Under the pieces are notes generated by a model, which was given only the letters and a program-made list of their open reading frames with translations, searched no databases and was not told where the DNA came from. The position numbers were made by a program, and so were the translations under genes. Positions 25,841-35,222 of a stretch of DNA of 64,000 bases are shown piece after piece. The stretch covers positions 21,559 through 85,558 of the forward strand of contig CABSAN010000003.1 of assembly GCA_902475785.1 (NCBI GenBank). Direction: 5' to 3'. Positions within the stretch are counted from its first letter, which is position 1, and each line of letters opens with the position of its first letter. The DNA comes from an uncultured Collinsella sp. (GTDB lineage Bacteria; Actinomycetota; Coriobacteriia; Coriobacteriales; Coriobacteriaceae).

Positions 25841-27103
25841 ATGGCAGAGAAACTCATACCGCTGGAGGATGCGCAATCGATTGTTTTGTCGCACGTTGCT
25901 CCGACGGATCTCATCGAGATTCCCGTGTGGCAGGCGGCTGGTTTTCCCTTGGCCGAGGACGCGGTGGCCGATATCGACATCTCGCCGTTTGCCAACAGCG
26001 CTATGGACGGATATGCCGTGCGCTCGGCGGACTTGGCGCAGGCATCTGGCGAGGCGCCGGTGACGCTCGACGTTATCGGACACGAGGCCGCGGGCCATGT
26101 GTTTGAGGGCGCAATCGGCGCGGGCGAGACGGTCCGCATCATGACGGGCGCGCCGGTCCCCGAAGGTGCCGATGCCGTGGTGAAGTACGAGATCGTTAAT
26201 GTGCTCGACGGTGACGGCAACGAGGGCTCGCACGTTCGCTTCTCGGCGCCTGCCAAGGTAGGGGAGAACGTTCGCTCGGCTGCTGAGGAAGCCCATGCCG
26301 GCGACGTCGTGATGCACGCCGGTGAGGTTGTGGCTCCGGCGGGCGCCGGCCTGCTGGCGAGCGCAGGGTATGCGAACGTGAAGGTGCATGCCGCTCCGCG
26401 CGTGGGCATTATCTCGCTGGGCACGGAGCTGGTTGCGCCGGGTGAGCTGCCGGCGCGCGGGCAGATTCGCGATTCCAACTCGTCGGCGTTGATGGCCGAA
26501 GCACTCGATGCCGGCGCCGAGCCCGTGTTCTACGGCATTGCGCCCGATGATGAGCAAGCGATCGCCGAGCTCGTGCATCGTGCCGTGCAGGAGTGCGACT
26601 TTGTCATTACGAGCGGTGGCGCCTCGGCGGGCGATTACGATTTCGTGACGGCGCTCGTCCGGCGCGAGGGCGAGGTACTGTTTGACCGCATCTCGATGCG
26701 TCCGGGTAAGGCCATCACGTTTGGCTTGCTCGGGGGTAAGCCCTACCTGGGGCTTTCGGGCAATCCGGCCGCGGCGTATGTGGGCTTTGAGATGCTTGCC
26801 CGTCCGGCGATTCGCAAGATGCGCGGTTTTGCCGAGGTTGCGCGTCCCGTGCAGCAGGCGACGCTCACACACGGCGTGAAAAAGCGACAGCATCGCCGCT
26901 TCTTCGATCGCGCCACGGTTTTGCGCGACCCCGAGACCGGTGAGCTGTTGGTGACCGAGGCCAATACGCAGAATTCGGCGCTGCTCGGCACGATGCAGCG
27001 GGCCAATTGCCTGCTGCGTATTGACGAAGGACCGTGCGAGCTCAAGGCGGGCGACGTCGTGGATGTCGTGCGTGTCGACCTGCCCGAGGGAACGGTGCTG
27101 TAG
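25841..27103 (+). CDS. moeA: Molybdopterin molybdenumtransferase
   Basis: A protein of 420 residues that inserts molybdate into adenylylated molybdopterin, the last common step of cofactor synthesis. Family segments are FANSAMDGYAVRSADL near residue 50, VRIMTGAPVPEGADAVV near 100, SLGTELV with GQIRDSNS near 195, TSGGASAGDYDF near 260 and LSGNPAAAYVGFE near 305. ATG 25841 has AGAGGTG 4-10 nt upstream. mogA follows after 10 nt, so the two are surely co-transcribed. The cofactor is needed by FdhF and the orphan oxidoreductase in this window. Confidence 0.95.
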   Translation: MAEKLIPLEDAQSIVLSHVAPTDLIEIPVWQAAGFPLAEDAVADIDISPFANSAMDGYAVRSADLAQASGEAPVTLDVIGHEAAGHVFEGAIGAGETVRIMTGAPVPEGADAVVKYEIVNVLDGDGNEGSHVRFSAPAKVGENVRSAAEEAHAGDVVMHAGEVVAPAGAGLLASAGYANVKVHAAPRVGIISLGTELVAPGELPARGQIRDSNSSALMAEALDAGAEPVFYGIAPDDEQAIAELVHRAVQECDFVITSGGASAGDYDFVTALVRREGEVLFDRISMRPGKAITFGLLGGKPYLGLSGNPAAAYVGFEMLARPAIRKMRGFAEVARPVQQATLTHGVKKRQHRRFFDRATVLRDPETGELLVTEANTQNSALLGTMQRANCLLRIDEGPCELKAGDVVDVVRVDLPEGTVL

Positions 27104-27113
27104 GAGGAAGACT

Positions 27114-27593
27114 ATGGAGCTGAAGATTTCGATTGTGACGTGTTCGGACACGCGCGATCTTGCGCAGGACGAGGCGGGTGCCGCGCTCGAGGAGCTTATC
27201 GAGGCGCAGGGCTGGGCGGTCGCCTCGCATGTGGTCGTGCGCGACGACGTCAGCGAGATTGGTGATGCCATTGCGGAAGCCGCCGATGAGTGCCACGCCA
27301 ATGTCGTGCTCACCTGCGGCGGCACGGGGCTTTCGATGCGCGACGTGACGCCCGAGGCGACGCGTGCCGTCTGCGACCGTGATGTGCCGGGTATTGCCGA
27401 GGCGATTCGCGCGTACTCGATGACCAAGACGCGCCGCGCAATGCTCTCGCGTGCTATTTGCATGCAACGAGGTCATACACTTGTCGTAAACTTTCCCGGT
27501 TCTACGAAGGCCGCCCGCGAAAGCTGGGAGGCCATAGCGGACCAGCTGGAGCATGCGGCTCAGATGACAGCGGGCGGCGGACATACCAACTAG
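27114..27593 (+). CDS. mogA: Molybdopterin adenylyltransferase
   Basis: A protein of 159 residues that adenylylates molybdopterin before MoeA acts. It has the MoaB/Mog fold signature VVLTCGGTGLSMRDVTPEATRAV near residue 62 and HTLVVNFPGSTKAARESW near 122. MELKISIVTCSDTR opens the protein. ATG 27114 follows TAGGAGGAAG, which includes the moeA stop codon. Whether it is Mog or MoaB by strict orthology cannot be told from sequence length alone; the role is the same. Confidence 0.92.
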   Translation: MELKISIVTCSDTRDLAQDEAGAALEELIEAQGWAVASHVVVRDDVSEIGDAIAEAADECHANVVLTCGGTGLSMRDVTPEATRAVCDRDVPGIAEAIRAYSMTKTRRAMLSRAICMQRGHTLVVNFPGSTKAARESWEAIADQLEHAAQMTAGGGHTN

Positions 27594-27607
27594 GTGGTTT
27601 ACCTGCG

Positions 27608-27643
27608 GCGGGGCGACCTGAACGGCTGCTCCGCTTTTGTTTT
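27608..27643 (+). terminator. Terminator after moeA-mogA
   Basis: GCGGGGC pairs with GCTCCGC (one G-T), followed by TTTTGTTTT. Confidence 0.75.
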
Positions 27644-27683
27644 CCGCCGAAGCGACGCCGAGGTGCACGGTAACTTGAAACTA

Positions 27684-27736
27684 TATTCTCTGACGAGAAT
27701 AATTTCTCACTATCATTATTCTCGCAGAAGTATAAT
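27684..27736 (+). promoter_or_regulatory. Promoter/operator region of modABC
   Basis: An 18-nt palindrome TATTCTC-TGAC-GAGAATA (27684-27701) is followed by a third half-site ATTATTCTC (27715-27723) and then a perfect -10 box TATAAT (27731-27736). Repeated ATTCTC half-sites across the -35 region suggest a repressor, plausibly a molybdate-sensing regulator. The motif is not the Escherichia coli ModE box. Confidence 0.6.
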
Positions 27737-27796
27737 CTGATTGCAGATTAAAGCCCGCGGTGGGGTACCCGGGCACAAGGTCCGAAAGGGTTGAAT

Positions 27797-28672
27797 ATGT
27801 TCGATATGGTTTCTCGCCGCGGTTTTGTCTCGCTTTCTGCTGCCGCTGCCGCCGGCCTTGGCCTTGCTGGCTGCTCGGGCAACAAGACGTCCGAGCTCGC
27901 TGGTTCCGATACCGGCTCCGCCAAGTCTTCCTCTAAGAAGAAAGCTGTCGAGCTGCAGGTCTTTGCCGCCAACTCGCTCGAGAAGGCCCTGCCCGAGGTT
28001 CAGGAGCTCTACACCGAGCAGACCGGCACCACCTTTGCCGACACGCAGTTTAAGGCGTCTGGCGACCTCGTCGAGCAGATGCGCGCCGGTGCTGCGGTCG
28101 ACGTGCTCATCACGGCCTCCAAGGGCACCATGGACGACGCTGAGGCCGCCGAGCTCGTCGACTCCGACACGCGTGAGGACATGTTCGTCAACGACCTCGT
28201 GATCATTCGCGCCGAGGGCTCCGACACCAAGGTCGAGGCCATCGCCGACGTCGCGAATCTGGACGGCAAGATCGCCATCGGCGACGCCAAGACCGTTCCC
28301 GCCGGAAAGTACGCCAACCAGGCTCTGGCCTCCGTGGGCCTCTATACCGGCACCGAGGGCGACGACGGCGAGTATACTCCCGAGATCGCCGACAAGGTCG
28401 CACTGGCCGACAAAGTTGGTACCGCCGCCGCCTATGTGTCCACAGGCGACTGCGTGGCTGGATTTGTCTACAGCTCCGATATCTTCCGCTACGACGGCAT
28501 CGAGGAGGCCTTCGTGTGTCCCGAGGACTCGCACAAGCCCATCGTGTATCCGGGCGCTGTCGCCGAGAGCTCCGAGCATGCCGACGAAGCCAAGGCGTTC
28601 ATCGACTTCTGTCTGACCAACAAAAAGGCCCAGAAGATTTGGGCCAAGTACGGCTTTGAGCTTTCCGCGTAG
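27797..28672 (+). CDS. modA: Molybdate ABC transporter substrate-binding lipoprotein
   Basis: A protein of 291 residues. The N-terminus has a twin-arginine-like start (MFDMVSRRGFVSLS) and a lipobox LAGC, with the lipid-carrying Cys at about residue 26, then a Ser/Lys linker. The mature part is a type II binding fold: LQVFAANSLEKALPEVQELY, FKASGDLVEQMRAGAAVDVLI, and a C-terminal segment ending LTNKKAQKIWAKYGFELS, all typical of ModA. ATG 27797 has AAAGGG 6 nt upstream. It overlaps or abuts modB frames in an operon with modB and modC. Confidence 0.92.
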   Translation: MFDMVSRRGFVSLSAAAAAGLGLAGCSGNKTSELAGSDTGSAKSSSKKKAVELQVFAANSLEKALPEVQELYTEQTGTTFADTQFKASGDLVEQMRAGAAVDVLITASKGTMDDAEAAELVDSDTREDMFVNDLVIIRAEGSDTKVEAIADVANLDGKIAIGDAKTVPAGKYANQALASVGLYTGTEGDDGEYTPEIADKVALADKVGTAAAYVSTGDCVAGFVYSSDIFRYDGIEEAFVCPEDSHKPIVYPGAVAESSEHADEAKAFIDFCLTNKKAQKIWAKYGFELSA

Positions 28673-28740
28673 TGCGGCTTGGCGCGATAATTCCATCGTT
28701 TTGTGTTTCACTCCGTCCTTGTATTCGCTTGGAGCTTTTC

Positions 28741-30183
28741 GTGCTTAATAGATTCCGCATGCTTGTCGCCTGTGCTTTGACCTTCGCGCTTTGCTGGGTG
28801 CCGGGATTTGCGTTTGCTGGGGACGCTGAGGACGGGGCCCAGGTTGCTGCGACCGCCCATGGGCTTTCCTATGGGATCGAGGGTTTTGAGCGGTTGGCCA
28901 AGGGGACCGCTCGTGCCATGGAGGGCCAGCCTGAGGGCTACCGGTTTCCCGTTGACGAGGACGTGGACCTTGTAGTGGCGCCTGCTGCCGATCGCGTTGT
29001 GGTGTGGATATCGCCCAACGCGGTCGAGAAGTATGGATTGGATCCGCAGGACAACGAGTGCGTATCGGGTCTTAAGGCCCTCGTCTGTGAGCTCGACAGC
29101 GCAAACTGCATGGGAGGTGCGCAGCTAGGGGACGTGGACCTTCCTTGGTATGTCACGGCGGATACAAGGTTTGATGCCGGCGGGTATACCTATGGCTTTG
29201 ACGAGCACGGTGCGGATGGGGACCGCTATGTGGTGATTGCATCAGCCTCGGGTGATGCCAAGGGCGGCGCGCGTTGGCTTGATAGCGCTCACATGGTAGA
29301 GGCATCGTCTGTCGTGTTGCGGGATGAGCAGGGGCCCTTGACCTCTCTGGCTTCCTTTTTGGGCGACATCGACTATCGCCCGTTTTGGGTGTCCATTAAA
29401 ACGAGCGGTCTTGCCCTGGTGATCGCGTTTGCGCTGGGCCTGTTCGCCGCGTGGAAGACTATGGGTACTTCGAGTCGCATCAAGGGCCTGCTCGATTCGG
29501 TCTTTACGATTCCTATGGTGCTGCCGCCCACGGTCTGCGGTTTTCTGCTCCTCATGCTGTTTGGCCGCTCGACCGGGGTGGGCCAGTGGCTCATCGCGCA
29601 CGGCGTTTCCATCGTCTTTACGTGGCCCGCAGCGGTGATATCTGCCGTGGTGGTGTCGTTCCCGCTCGTCTATCGTACGGCACTCGGAGCCTTCGAGAGC
29701 CTCGACACGCAGATGCTCGATGCGGCGCGCACGCTGGGCTGGTCCGAGCGTCGCATCTTTACCAAGCTTATGATGCCGCTTGGTTGGCCCTCGATTGCCG
29801 CCGGCACGGTGCTCGCCTTTGCCCGCGCGATGGGCGAGTTTGGCTGCACCCTGTTCTTTGCGGGCAACTACGCCGGCATTACCCAGACCATCCCCATCGC
29901 CATCTACTTTGAGTGGATGGGCGGCAACACCTCGGTGGCCCTCTTTTGGGTCGCCGTCGTGATCGTCTTTAGCTTTTTGGTCATCCTGTTCATCAACATG
30001 TATACGGCACATTCGCAAAAGTACCGCGAGCGTGGCCTTTCCCGTGCGGAGCGCAAGAAGGCCAAAGAGCTCGCCGGTCAGGGCGATTCGCTCGACCCGG
30101 CGGGCGGCGATGCCCTGCGTATCGATCGCGAGGCATTGGCTGAGCTCATGCGCGATGAACCCGCTATTCAGGGAGGTCGATAA
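28741..30183 (+). CDS. modB: Molybdate ABC transporter permease with an N-terminal extracytoplasmic domain
   Basis: A protein of 480 residues, about twice the usual ModB length. Residues 1-25 look like a signal peptide (VACALTFALCWVPGFAFA). Residues 26-205 form a soluble domain with no family I recognise. From residue 211 (DYRPFWVSIKTSGLALVIAF) it is a standard ModB with the EAA-type loop LDTQMLDAARTLGWSERRIF and helices around it. A 60-residue charged tail follows. The start is GTG at 28741 with GGAG 6 nt upstream; an earlier GTG at 28672 overlaps modA. The extra domain would face the binding protein. Confidence 0.9.
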   Translation: MLNRFRMLVACALTFALCWVPGFAFAGDAEDGAQVAATAHGLSYGIEGFERLAKGTARAMEGQPEGYRFPVDEDVDLVVAPAADRVVVWISPNAVEKYGLDPQDNECVSGLKALVCELDSANCMGGAQLGDVDLPWYVTADTRFDAGGYTYGFDEHGADGDRYVVIASASGDAKGGARWLDSAHMVEASSVVLRDEQGPLTSLASFLGDIDYRPFWVSIKTSGLALVIAFALGLFAAWKTMGTSSRIKGLLDSVFTIPMVLPPTVCGFLLLMLFGRSTGVGQWLIAHGVSIVFTWPAAVISAVVVSFPLVYRTALGAFESLDTQMLDAARTLGWSERRIFTKLMMPLGWPSIAAGTVLAFARAMGEFGCTLFFAGNYAGITQTIPIAIYFEWMGGNTSVALFWVAVVIVFSFLVILFINMYTAHSQKYRERGLSRAERKKAKELAGQGDSLDPAGGDALRIDREALAELMRDEPAIQGGR

Positions 30184-30186
30184 GCT

Positions 30187-31257
30187 ATGTCGCTCGTTTT
30201 GGATATTAAGAAACGTTATCCCGGGTTTATGCTCGACATGCAGCTTGAGGCCGGCGAGGAGCGCGTGGCGCTGCTGGGCGCCTCGGGTTGCGGCAAGAGC
30301 TGTACACTGCGCTGCATTGCCGGTGTGGAGGCACCCGACGAGGGCAAGATCGTCGTCAACGGCGTGACTTTTTTTGACTCGGCGGCGGGTATCAACCTGT
30401 CGCCCCAGGAGCGAAAATGCGCCCTGTTGTTCCAAAACTATCAGCTGTTTCCCAACATGACGGTGGCCGATAACGTATGCGCCGGGGTAAAGGATGCGGG
30501 CGACGCCGCCGCGCGCAAAAAGCTCGCCGAGCGCTATCTGGGCATTTTCGGTCTGGCGGATTTTGCCGACCGCTATCCCGCGCGCCTCTCGGGCGGCCAG
30601 CAGCAACGTGTGGCGCTTGCGCGCATGGTAGCGGCGCACCCGGGCATTTTTATGTTCGACGAGCCTATGAGCGCACTCGATTCCTATCTTAAGAGTGCCC
30701 TCGAGCAGAACATGCTCGACCTGTTCGATGTGTGCAACCGCACCGTGCTCTATGTGAGCCACGACATCGACGAAGCATGCCGCCTCTGTCAGCGCATCTG
30801 CGTGATGCACGACGGGCATGTCGAGGAGATCGGCTCCGTCGAGGACGTGGTCCGCCGCCCGCAGACGCTGGCGGCGCTGCGCTTGACGGGCTGCAAGAAC
30901 ACAAGCCGGGCGCGCAAGATCGGCGACGAAGAAGTTGAGGCCCTCGACTGGGGTATGACCTTTAACGTGGGTCGCGAGGTTCCCGATGATGTGGCGTACC
31001 TGGGCATTCGCGCAAGCTACTTCCATGTTGACAATCGCGCGGAGCGGGGCCGCAACAGCTATGATTTGCACGTGGCCCGTGTGAGCGATTCGCGCTTTGA
31101 GCGGCTGGTGCTGCTGGACGTGCCGCGCGTCGATGCGCCCACACGTCTGCAGTGGAAGGTCAACAAGGTGGGCGTGCCTGTCGACGAGCTGCCGCAAGCA
31201 GGCGAGACGCTGCGCATGCATTTTGATGCCAGCAGGATCCATTTGGTTTGTCGATAG
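30187..31257 (+). CDS. modC: Molybdate ABC transporter ATP-binding protein
   Basis: A protein of 356 residues. It has Walker [16 protein letters not shown] near residue 30, Q-loop [16 protein letters not shown], signature [14 protein letters not shown] near 136, Walker [14 protein letters not shown] near 155 and the switch His in [12 protein letters not shown]. About 120 C-terminal residues form a TOBE-like regulatory domain ([13 protein letters not shown]). ATG 30187 follows CAGGGAGG, 3 nt after modB. It powers molybdate import with ModA and ModB. Confidence 0.94.
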   Translation: MSLVLDIKKRYPGFMLDMQLEAGEERVALLGASGCGKSCTLRCIAGVEAPDEGKIVVNGVTFFDSAAGINLSPQERKCALLFQNYQLFPNMTVADNVCAGVKDAGDAAARKKLAERYLGIFGLADFADRYPARLSGGQQQRVALARMVAAHPGIFMFDEPMSALDSYLKSALEQNMLDLFDVCNRTVLYVSHDIDEACRLCQRICVMHDGHVEEIGSVEDVVRRPQTLAALRLTGCKNTSRARKIGDEEVEALDWGMTFNVGREVPDDVAYLGIRASYFHVDNRAERGRNSYDLHVARVSDSRFERLVLLDVPRVDAPTRLQWKVNKVGVPVDELPQAGETLRMHFDASRIHLVCR

Positions 31258-31390
31258 CGCCGGGTAATGCCGTCGGGGATATAAGCCTCGGCGGCTTTGT
31301 CTTGCCGTTCGCCGAATGATGGATGAAAAACTCTTATCAACATAGATAATTATTTATTAAACGACGGCACACGACGCTGTCGTACGAATG

Positions 31391-31428
31391 TCAACGGTGT
31401 TCGTCTGGACGACAACCGTTGATATAGT
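31391..31428 (+). promoter_or_regulatory. 32-nt palindrome overlapping a likely promoter of the dehydratase-selenium array
   Basis: TCAACGGT at 31391 is mirrored by ACCGTTGA ending at 31422, with further symmetry (GTC/GAC) towards the centre. TATAGT at 31423-31428 is a good -10 box immediately after it, so the palindrome covers the -35 position. That arrangement suggests an activator or repressor site. Confidence 0.55.
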
Positions 31429-31458
31429 TACCTTCGACGAGAAAAGGAGGGTGCGCAC

Positions 31459-31527
31459 ATGCCGCAGACGACATACATTCGCCGCGTTGCCGCGCGCGCC
31501 CTGTATATGGCTCGGAGCCGCATATGA
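31459..31527 (+). CDS. Possible 22-aa leader peptide
   Basis: A short frame with a strong AAAAGGAGGG site 8 nt before its ATG: MPQTTYIRRVAARALYMARSRI. Five of 22 residues are Arg. Its stop overlaps (ATGA) the start of a second 56-residue frame (31524-31694) that runs into the next gene. The ribosome site argues for translation, but there is no clear function and no family. Confidence 0.4.
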   Translation: MPQTTYIRRVAARALYMARSRI

Positions 31528-31686
31528 GCAGGTATGTTCACGGCTCCGGGAGAGACGACGCACAACTAAATAATCAGCTGCAAAGCAGGTTCCCCAAAAT
31601 CCCGGGTTTGAGCACGGCTGGGTTTTCGCCACCCACCGTGCAGCAATACCGTAGCTATTCATTTTTGGTTCGAGAGGGGAACCGCC

Positions 31687-32970
31687 ATGGCTGAAGAATT
31701 CGATTTCCATCCGATGTGGGAGAGCCTCGGCATGAATCTTGCCGACCACGACATGCTGCTGGGCGCCGTGGGCCAGATGTACGGTGATATGTTCCTGACG
31801 CAGAACAATCGCCCCAAGTCCACGTCCTACCTGGATTTTGTCGCCACCAACATCCACAGCGGCCGTAGTAAGGAGATGCTCGACAAGAAGGAGGCCGGCG
31901 AGGCCACCAAGATCGTCGGTTCGTTCTGCGTCTACGTGCCCGAGGAGATCGTACTTGCCTGTGACGGCATTCCTGTGGGCCTGTGCTCTGGCGCTGATTG
32001 GGCAACGGACAAGGTCGAGGAGCATCTGCCGCGTAACACCTGCCCGCTCATTAAGAGCTTTGCCGGCTTTAAGCTGGGCGAGGTCTGCCCCTACATTGAG
32101 TCGAGTGACCTGGTGGTAGGCGAGAACACCTGCGATGGCAAGAAGAAGGCCTACGAGTTCTTTGCCACGCAAAAGAACATGTACGTCATGGATATTCCCA
32201 ACGTACACGACGAGTCGACGCTCGTGACCTGGAAGGCCGAGGTCAAGAAGCTCGCCGCCAAGATCGAGGAAGAGTGTGGCGTCAAGATTACGCCCGAGCG
32301 TCTGAAGGCCGCCATCCACGCCGTCAACGAGAAGCGTCGCGCCCTGCAGCGTCTGGCTGCGACCCGCGCTGCCGATCCGGCGCCCATCAGCGGTCTCGAT
32401 AGCCTGCTGACCGTTCAGGCTGCCTTTATGGATGACACGTCGCGCCTGACCGGCGCCATCAACGAGATGGCGGCTGAGTGCGAGCAGCGCGTTGAGGCCG
32501 GCGAGGGTGTGGCGCCCAAGGGCACCAAGCGCATCCTGTACACCGGTACGCCCATGGCCGTGCCCAACTGGAAGCTGTTCAACCTCATCGAGAAGGCCGG
32601 CGGCGTCGTGGTGGGCGAGGAGTCCTGCACGGGTTCGCGCTACTACAAGGACCTGGTCGACGAGTCCGGCGAGACGGTCGACGAGATGCTCGACGCCATC
32701 GCCGAGCGCTACTTTAAGATCAACTGCGCTGTCTTTACGCCCAATGACCAGCGTATGAAGGACATTGTCCAGATGGCCAAGGACCTGCATGCCGACGGCA
32801 TCGTCGACGTGGCCCTGCAGTTCTGCACGCTCTACGAGATGGAGTCGTTTGCCGTGGAGAAGGCTGCCGAGGAGGCGGGCATCCCGTTTATGCACATCAC
32901 GACCGACTACGCCGGCGAGGATGCCGGTCAGCTCCAGACCCGCATCGAGGCTTTCTTGGAAACCATTTAG
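31687..32970 (+). CDS. 2-hydroxyacyl-CoA dehydratase / double-cubane-cluster-like protein, subunit 1 (YjiM-like)
   Basis: A protein of 427 residues of the HgdB/FldB/BcrB superfamily. Conserved pieces are [50 protein letters not shown] and [12 protein letters not shown] with the later EESCTGSRY. Cysteines at these positions bind the iron-sulfur cluster. Relatives either dehydrate 2-hydroxyacyl-CoA or, as double-cubane proteins, reduce small molecules at low potential. ATG 31687 has GAGAGGGGAACC upstream. A paralogue and an ATPase activator follow. I favour the YjiM/double-cubane type from the CDGKKK motif; the substrate is unknown. Confidence 0.82.
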   Translation: MAEEFDFHPMWESLGMNLADHDMLLGAVGQMYGDMFLTQNNRPKSTSYLDFVATNIHSGRSKEMLDKKEAGEATKIVGSFCVYVPEEIVLACDGIPVGLCSGADWATDKVEEHLPRNTCPLIKSFAGFKLGEVCPYIESSDLVVGENTCDGKKKAYEFFATQKNMYVMDIPNVHDESTLVTWKAEVKKLAAKIEEECGVKITPERLKAAIHAVNEKRRALQRLAATRAADPAPISGLDSLLTVQAAFMDDTSRLTGAINEMAAECEQRVEAGEGVAPKGTKRILYTGTPMAVPNWKLFNLIEKAGGVVVGEESCTGSRYYKDLVDESGETVDEMLDAIAERYFKINCAVFTPNDQRMKDIVQMAKDLHADGIVDVALQFCTLYEMESFAVEKAAEEAGIPFMHITTDYAGEDAGQLQTRIEAFLETI

Positions 32971-32985
32971 GGTTATCCATCCCGG

Positions 32986-33087
32986 CGGCTTCCCCAGGTA
33001 CCCGATCTTGCCGTTCAAACCGTCGCTTGCGTACCAAAGTGCGCGGCGCCCCTCTTTCACGGCAACCTCGGGCACCCGGGAAAGCCG
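32986..33087 (+). ncRNA. Structured intergenic element A
   Basis: About 102 nt fold into one extended hairpin. CGGCTT pairs with AAGCCG at the base, CCAGG/CCCGG and CCCGA/TCGGG in the middle, and TTGCCG/CGGCAA above. An inner GCGTAC/GTGCGC stem is capped by CAAA. It begins 16 nt after the first dehydratase gene. A homologous element lies after the second (34285-34389), with the same shape but changed bases in the stem. The function is unknown: RNA processing, stability or regulation. Confidence 0.65.
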
Positions 33088-33124
33088 TCTCCTTGGTTGG
33101 TTAAAAGGTTTGTTAAGGAGTTAT

Positions 33125-34288
33125 ATGTCGGAAAATATTGAGCAGCCGTTGCCGCGCACGTTTGAGGAGTTCAACGAGCAACGCAAGGCGGCGTTTATTC
33201 GCGTCAAGGATTATAAGCAGGCGGGTAATCGCCTGGTCGGCTTTTTGTGCAGCTATACGCCGCTCGAGATTATCGATGCCGCGGGGGCTGCGAGCGTGGC
33301 GCTGTGCGGTACGTCCGATGAGGTGATTCCCGAGGCCGAGAAGGTGCTGCCGGCAAATCTGTGTCCGCTCATCAAGTCGACGTACGGTTTTGCCTATTCA
33401 CAAAAGTGCCCGTTTACGTACTTTAGCGACATGATCATCGGCGAGACCACCTGCGACGGCAAGAAGAAGATGTACGAGCTACTCAACGAGCTCAAGCGCA
33501 CGCACATTCTGCACTTGCCGCAGGGTCGCGATCGCGCCTACGAGCGCGAAGGCTGGTACGAGGAGTGCCGCCTGCTCAAGGAGGAACTCGAGGGCTTCTA
33601 CGGCATCACGATTACCGACGATGACCTGCGCGCTGCCGTCCGTCGTCGCAACCGCTTGCGTGCGGCCCAGCTCGAGATGTTTGCGCTGCAGGCCAACCAG
33701 CCGGCGGCCATGAGCGGCGTCGACCTGATGAGCACCATGTTTGCCGGTACGTTTAGCTTTGATATCGAGGCCTATACGCAGCAGCTGGAGCAAAAGGTTG
33801 CCAAGCTGCGTGAGGCCTACGACGCGGACGAGCGCCCGGTTGCGGCGGATGCCAAGCGCATTCTGATCACCGGCTGCCCGGTGGGCGGCGTGATCAACAA
33901 GATCGGCCGTACTATCGAGTCCAACGGCGGTGTGGTCGTGTGCATGGATGACTGCTCGGGCGAGCGCACGGCGGCCATGATGATCGACCCGGACGCGCCC
34001 GACATCCTGCGCGCCATCGCCGACCGCTACCTTGACATTAACTGCTCGGTCATGACGCCCAACGACGGTCGTATGGAAAACACGCTGGCCATGTGCGAGA
34101 AGTACCACGTCGATGGCGTGGTAGAGAGCGTGTTACAGGCCTGCCACACCTTCAACGTTGAGAGCGCGCGCATGCAGGAGGCCGTCGAGGGTGCGGGTAT
34201 TCCGTACATGAAGATCGAGACCGACTACAGCAACGGCGACATGGGCCAGATCGAGACCCGCATCGCCGCCTTTATCGAGACCCTCTAG
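33125..34288 (+). CDS. 2-hydroxyacyl-CoA dehydratase / double-cubane-cluster-like protein, subunit 2 (YjiM-like)
   Basis: A protein of 387 residues, paralogous to the gene at 31687. Shared motifs are [64 protein letters not shown] and the C-terminal [23 protein letters not shown] 33125 follows TTAAGGAG. It may form a heterodimer with the first subunit, as in classical dehydratases, or each may be a separate double-cubane homodimer. The ATPase at 34444 is the expected electron donor. The last codon lies within the base of element B. Confidence 0.83.
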   Translation: MSENIEQPLPRTFEEFNEQRKAAFIRVKDYKQAGNRLVGFLCSYTPLEIIDAAGAASVALCGTSDEVIPEAEKVLPANLCPLIKSTYGFAYSQKCPFTYFSDMIIGETTCDGKKKMYELLNELKRTHILHLPQGRDRAYEREGWYEECRLLKEELEGFYGITITDDDLRAAVRRRNRLRAAQLEMFALQANQPAAMSGVDLMSTMFAGTFSFDIEAYTQQLEQKVAKLREAYDADERPVAADAKRILITGCPVGGVINKIGRTIESNGGVVVCMDDCSGERTAAMMIDPDAPDILRAIADRYLDINCSVMTPNDGRMENTLAMCEKYHVDGVVESVLQACHTFNVESARMQEAVEGAGIPYMKIETDYSNGDMGQIETRIAAFIETL

Positions 34289-34389
34289 CTTCCTCAGGCA
34301 CCGGATCTTGCTCCTCAAACCGTCGCTTGCGTACCCAAAGTACGCTGCGCTCCTCTTTCGGGGCAATCTCCGGCACCTGAGAAACCTAG
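34285..34389 (+). ncRNA. Structured intergenic element B
   Basis: Homologue of element A. CTAG (including the preceding stop codon) pairs with CTAG, CTCAGG with CCTGAG, CCGGA with TCCGG and TTGC with GCAA. An inner GCGTAC/GTACGC stem has loop CCAAA. Stem bases differ from element A at both partners of several pairs, while the apical region ACCGTCGCTTGCGTAC is almost unchanged. Confidence 0.65.
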
Positions 34390-34443
34390 AGCTAAGGCGC
34401 CTGAACGCGCCACTGTCTTTGATGTTTAGATTGGGAGAGAGCC

Positions 34444-35208
34444 ATGATAGGGATCGGGATCGATATCGGGTCTACGGCGGCTAAGGCTGCTGTGGTCGAT
34501 GGGGAGGGTTCGGTGGTGTGGACGTGCGTGCAGCCAACCGGGTTCTCCTCGGTCGATGCTTCCGAGCGGTTGCGCGAGGCACTGGCAGCGGCGGGTTATG
34601 ACGTGGCTGCCGACGACGTGCGCGTGGTCGCGACCGGCTACGGCCGTGTCGCCGTGCCCTATGCGCACAAGGTTGTGACCGAGATCACCTGCCACGGTAC
34701 CGGTGCCGTGCGCCTGTTTGGCGATCACGGCACGGTGATTGACGTGGGCGGCCAGGACACCAAGGTCATTCAGCTTAAAAGTGGCCGCGTGGCCAAGTTC
34801 GCCATGAACGACAAGTGCGCCGCCGGCACGGGGCGCTTTTTGGAGATCATGGCCGACCGCCTAGGTATTTCCCAGCAGCAGATGGCCGACCTGGCGCGTT
34901 CCGGCGAGCCCACCAAGATATCCAGCATGTGCACGGTGTTTGCCGAAAGCGAGGTCATCAGCCTGATCGGTCGCGGTGAGCCGCGCGAGAACATTGCCCG
35001 CGGGGTGATCGAGAGCGTCGTGTCGCGCGTGGCCACTATGGCCGGGCAGGCGGCGGGCGCCCCGTACTACCTGACCGGTGGCCTGTGCGAGAACGCCTAT
35101 GTCGTTGAACGGTTGGGCGAGCTACTGGGGTCGCCGGTGACCACCTCGCCCCAGGCTCGCTTTGCCGGTGCCATCGGTGCGGCGATTCGCGCCGCCGCCT
35201 TGGCCTAG
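34444..35208 (+). CDS. Acyl-CoA dehydratase activator-type ATPase (YjiL/HgdC-like)
   Basis: A protein of 254 residues of the ASKHA fold. The phosphate loops are GIDIGSTAAKAAVV at the N-terminus and VIDVGGQDTKVIQL near residue 98. NDKCAAGTGRFLEIM and SSMCTVFAESEV hold the two cysteines that, in a homodimer, bind one [4Fe-4S] cluster. Such activators use ATP to push an electron into the partner dehydratase or double-cubane protein. ATG 34444 has GGGAGAG upstream. Its neighbours, two YjiM-like proteins, are the obvious partners. Confidence 0.9.
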   Translation: MIGIGIDIGSTAAKAAVVDGEGSVVWTCVQPTGFSSVDASERLREALAAAGYDVAADDVRVVATGYGRVAVPYAHKVVTEITCHGTGAVRLFGDHGTVIDVGGQDTKVIQLKSGRVAKFAMNDKCAAGTGRFLEIMADRLGISQQQMADLARSGEPTKISSMCTVFAESEVISLIGRGEPRENIARGVIESVVSRVATMAGQAAGAPYYLTGGLCENAYVVERLGELLGSPVTTSPQARFAGAIGAAIRAAALA

Positions 35209-35222
35209 GGGTGTACCGCTAC

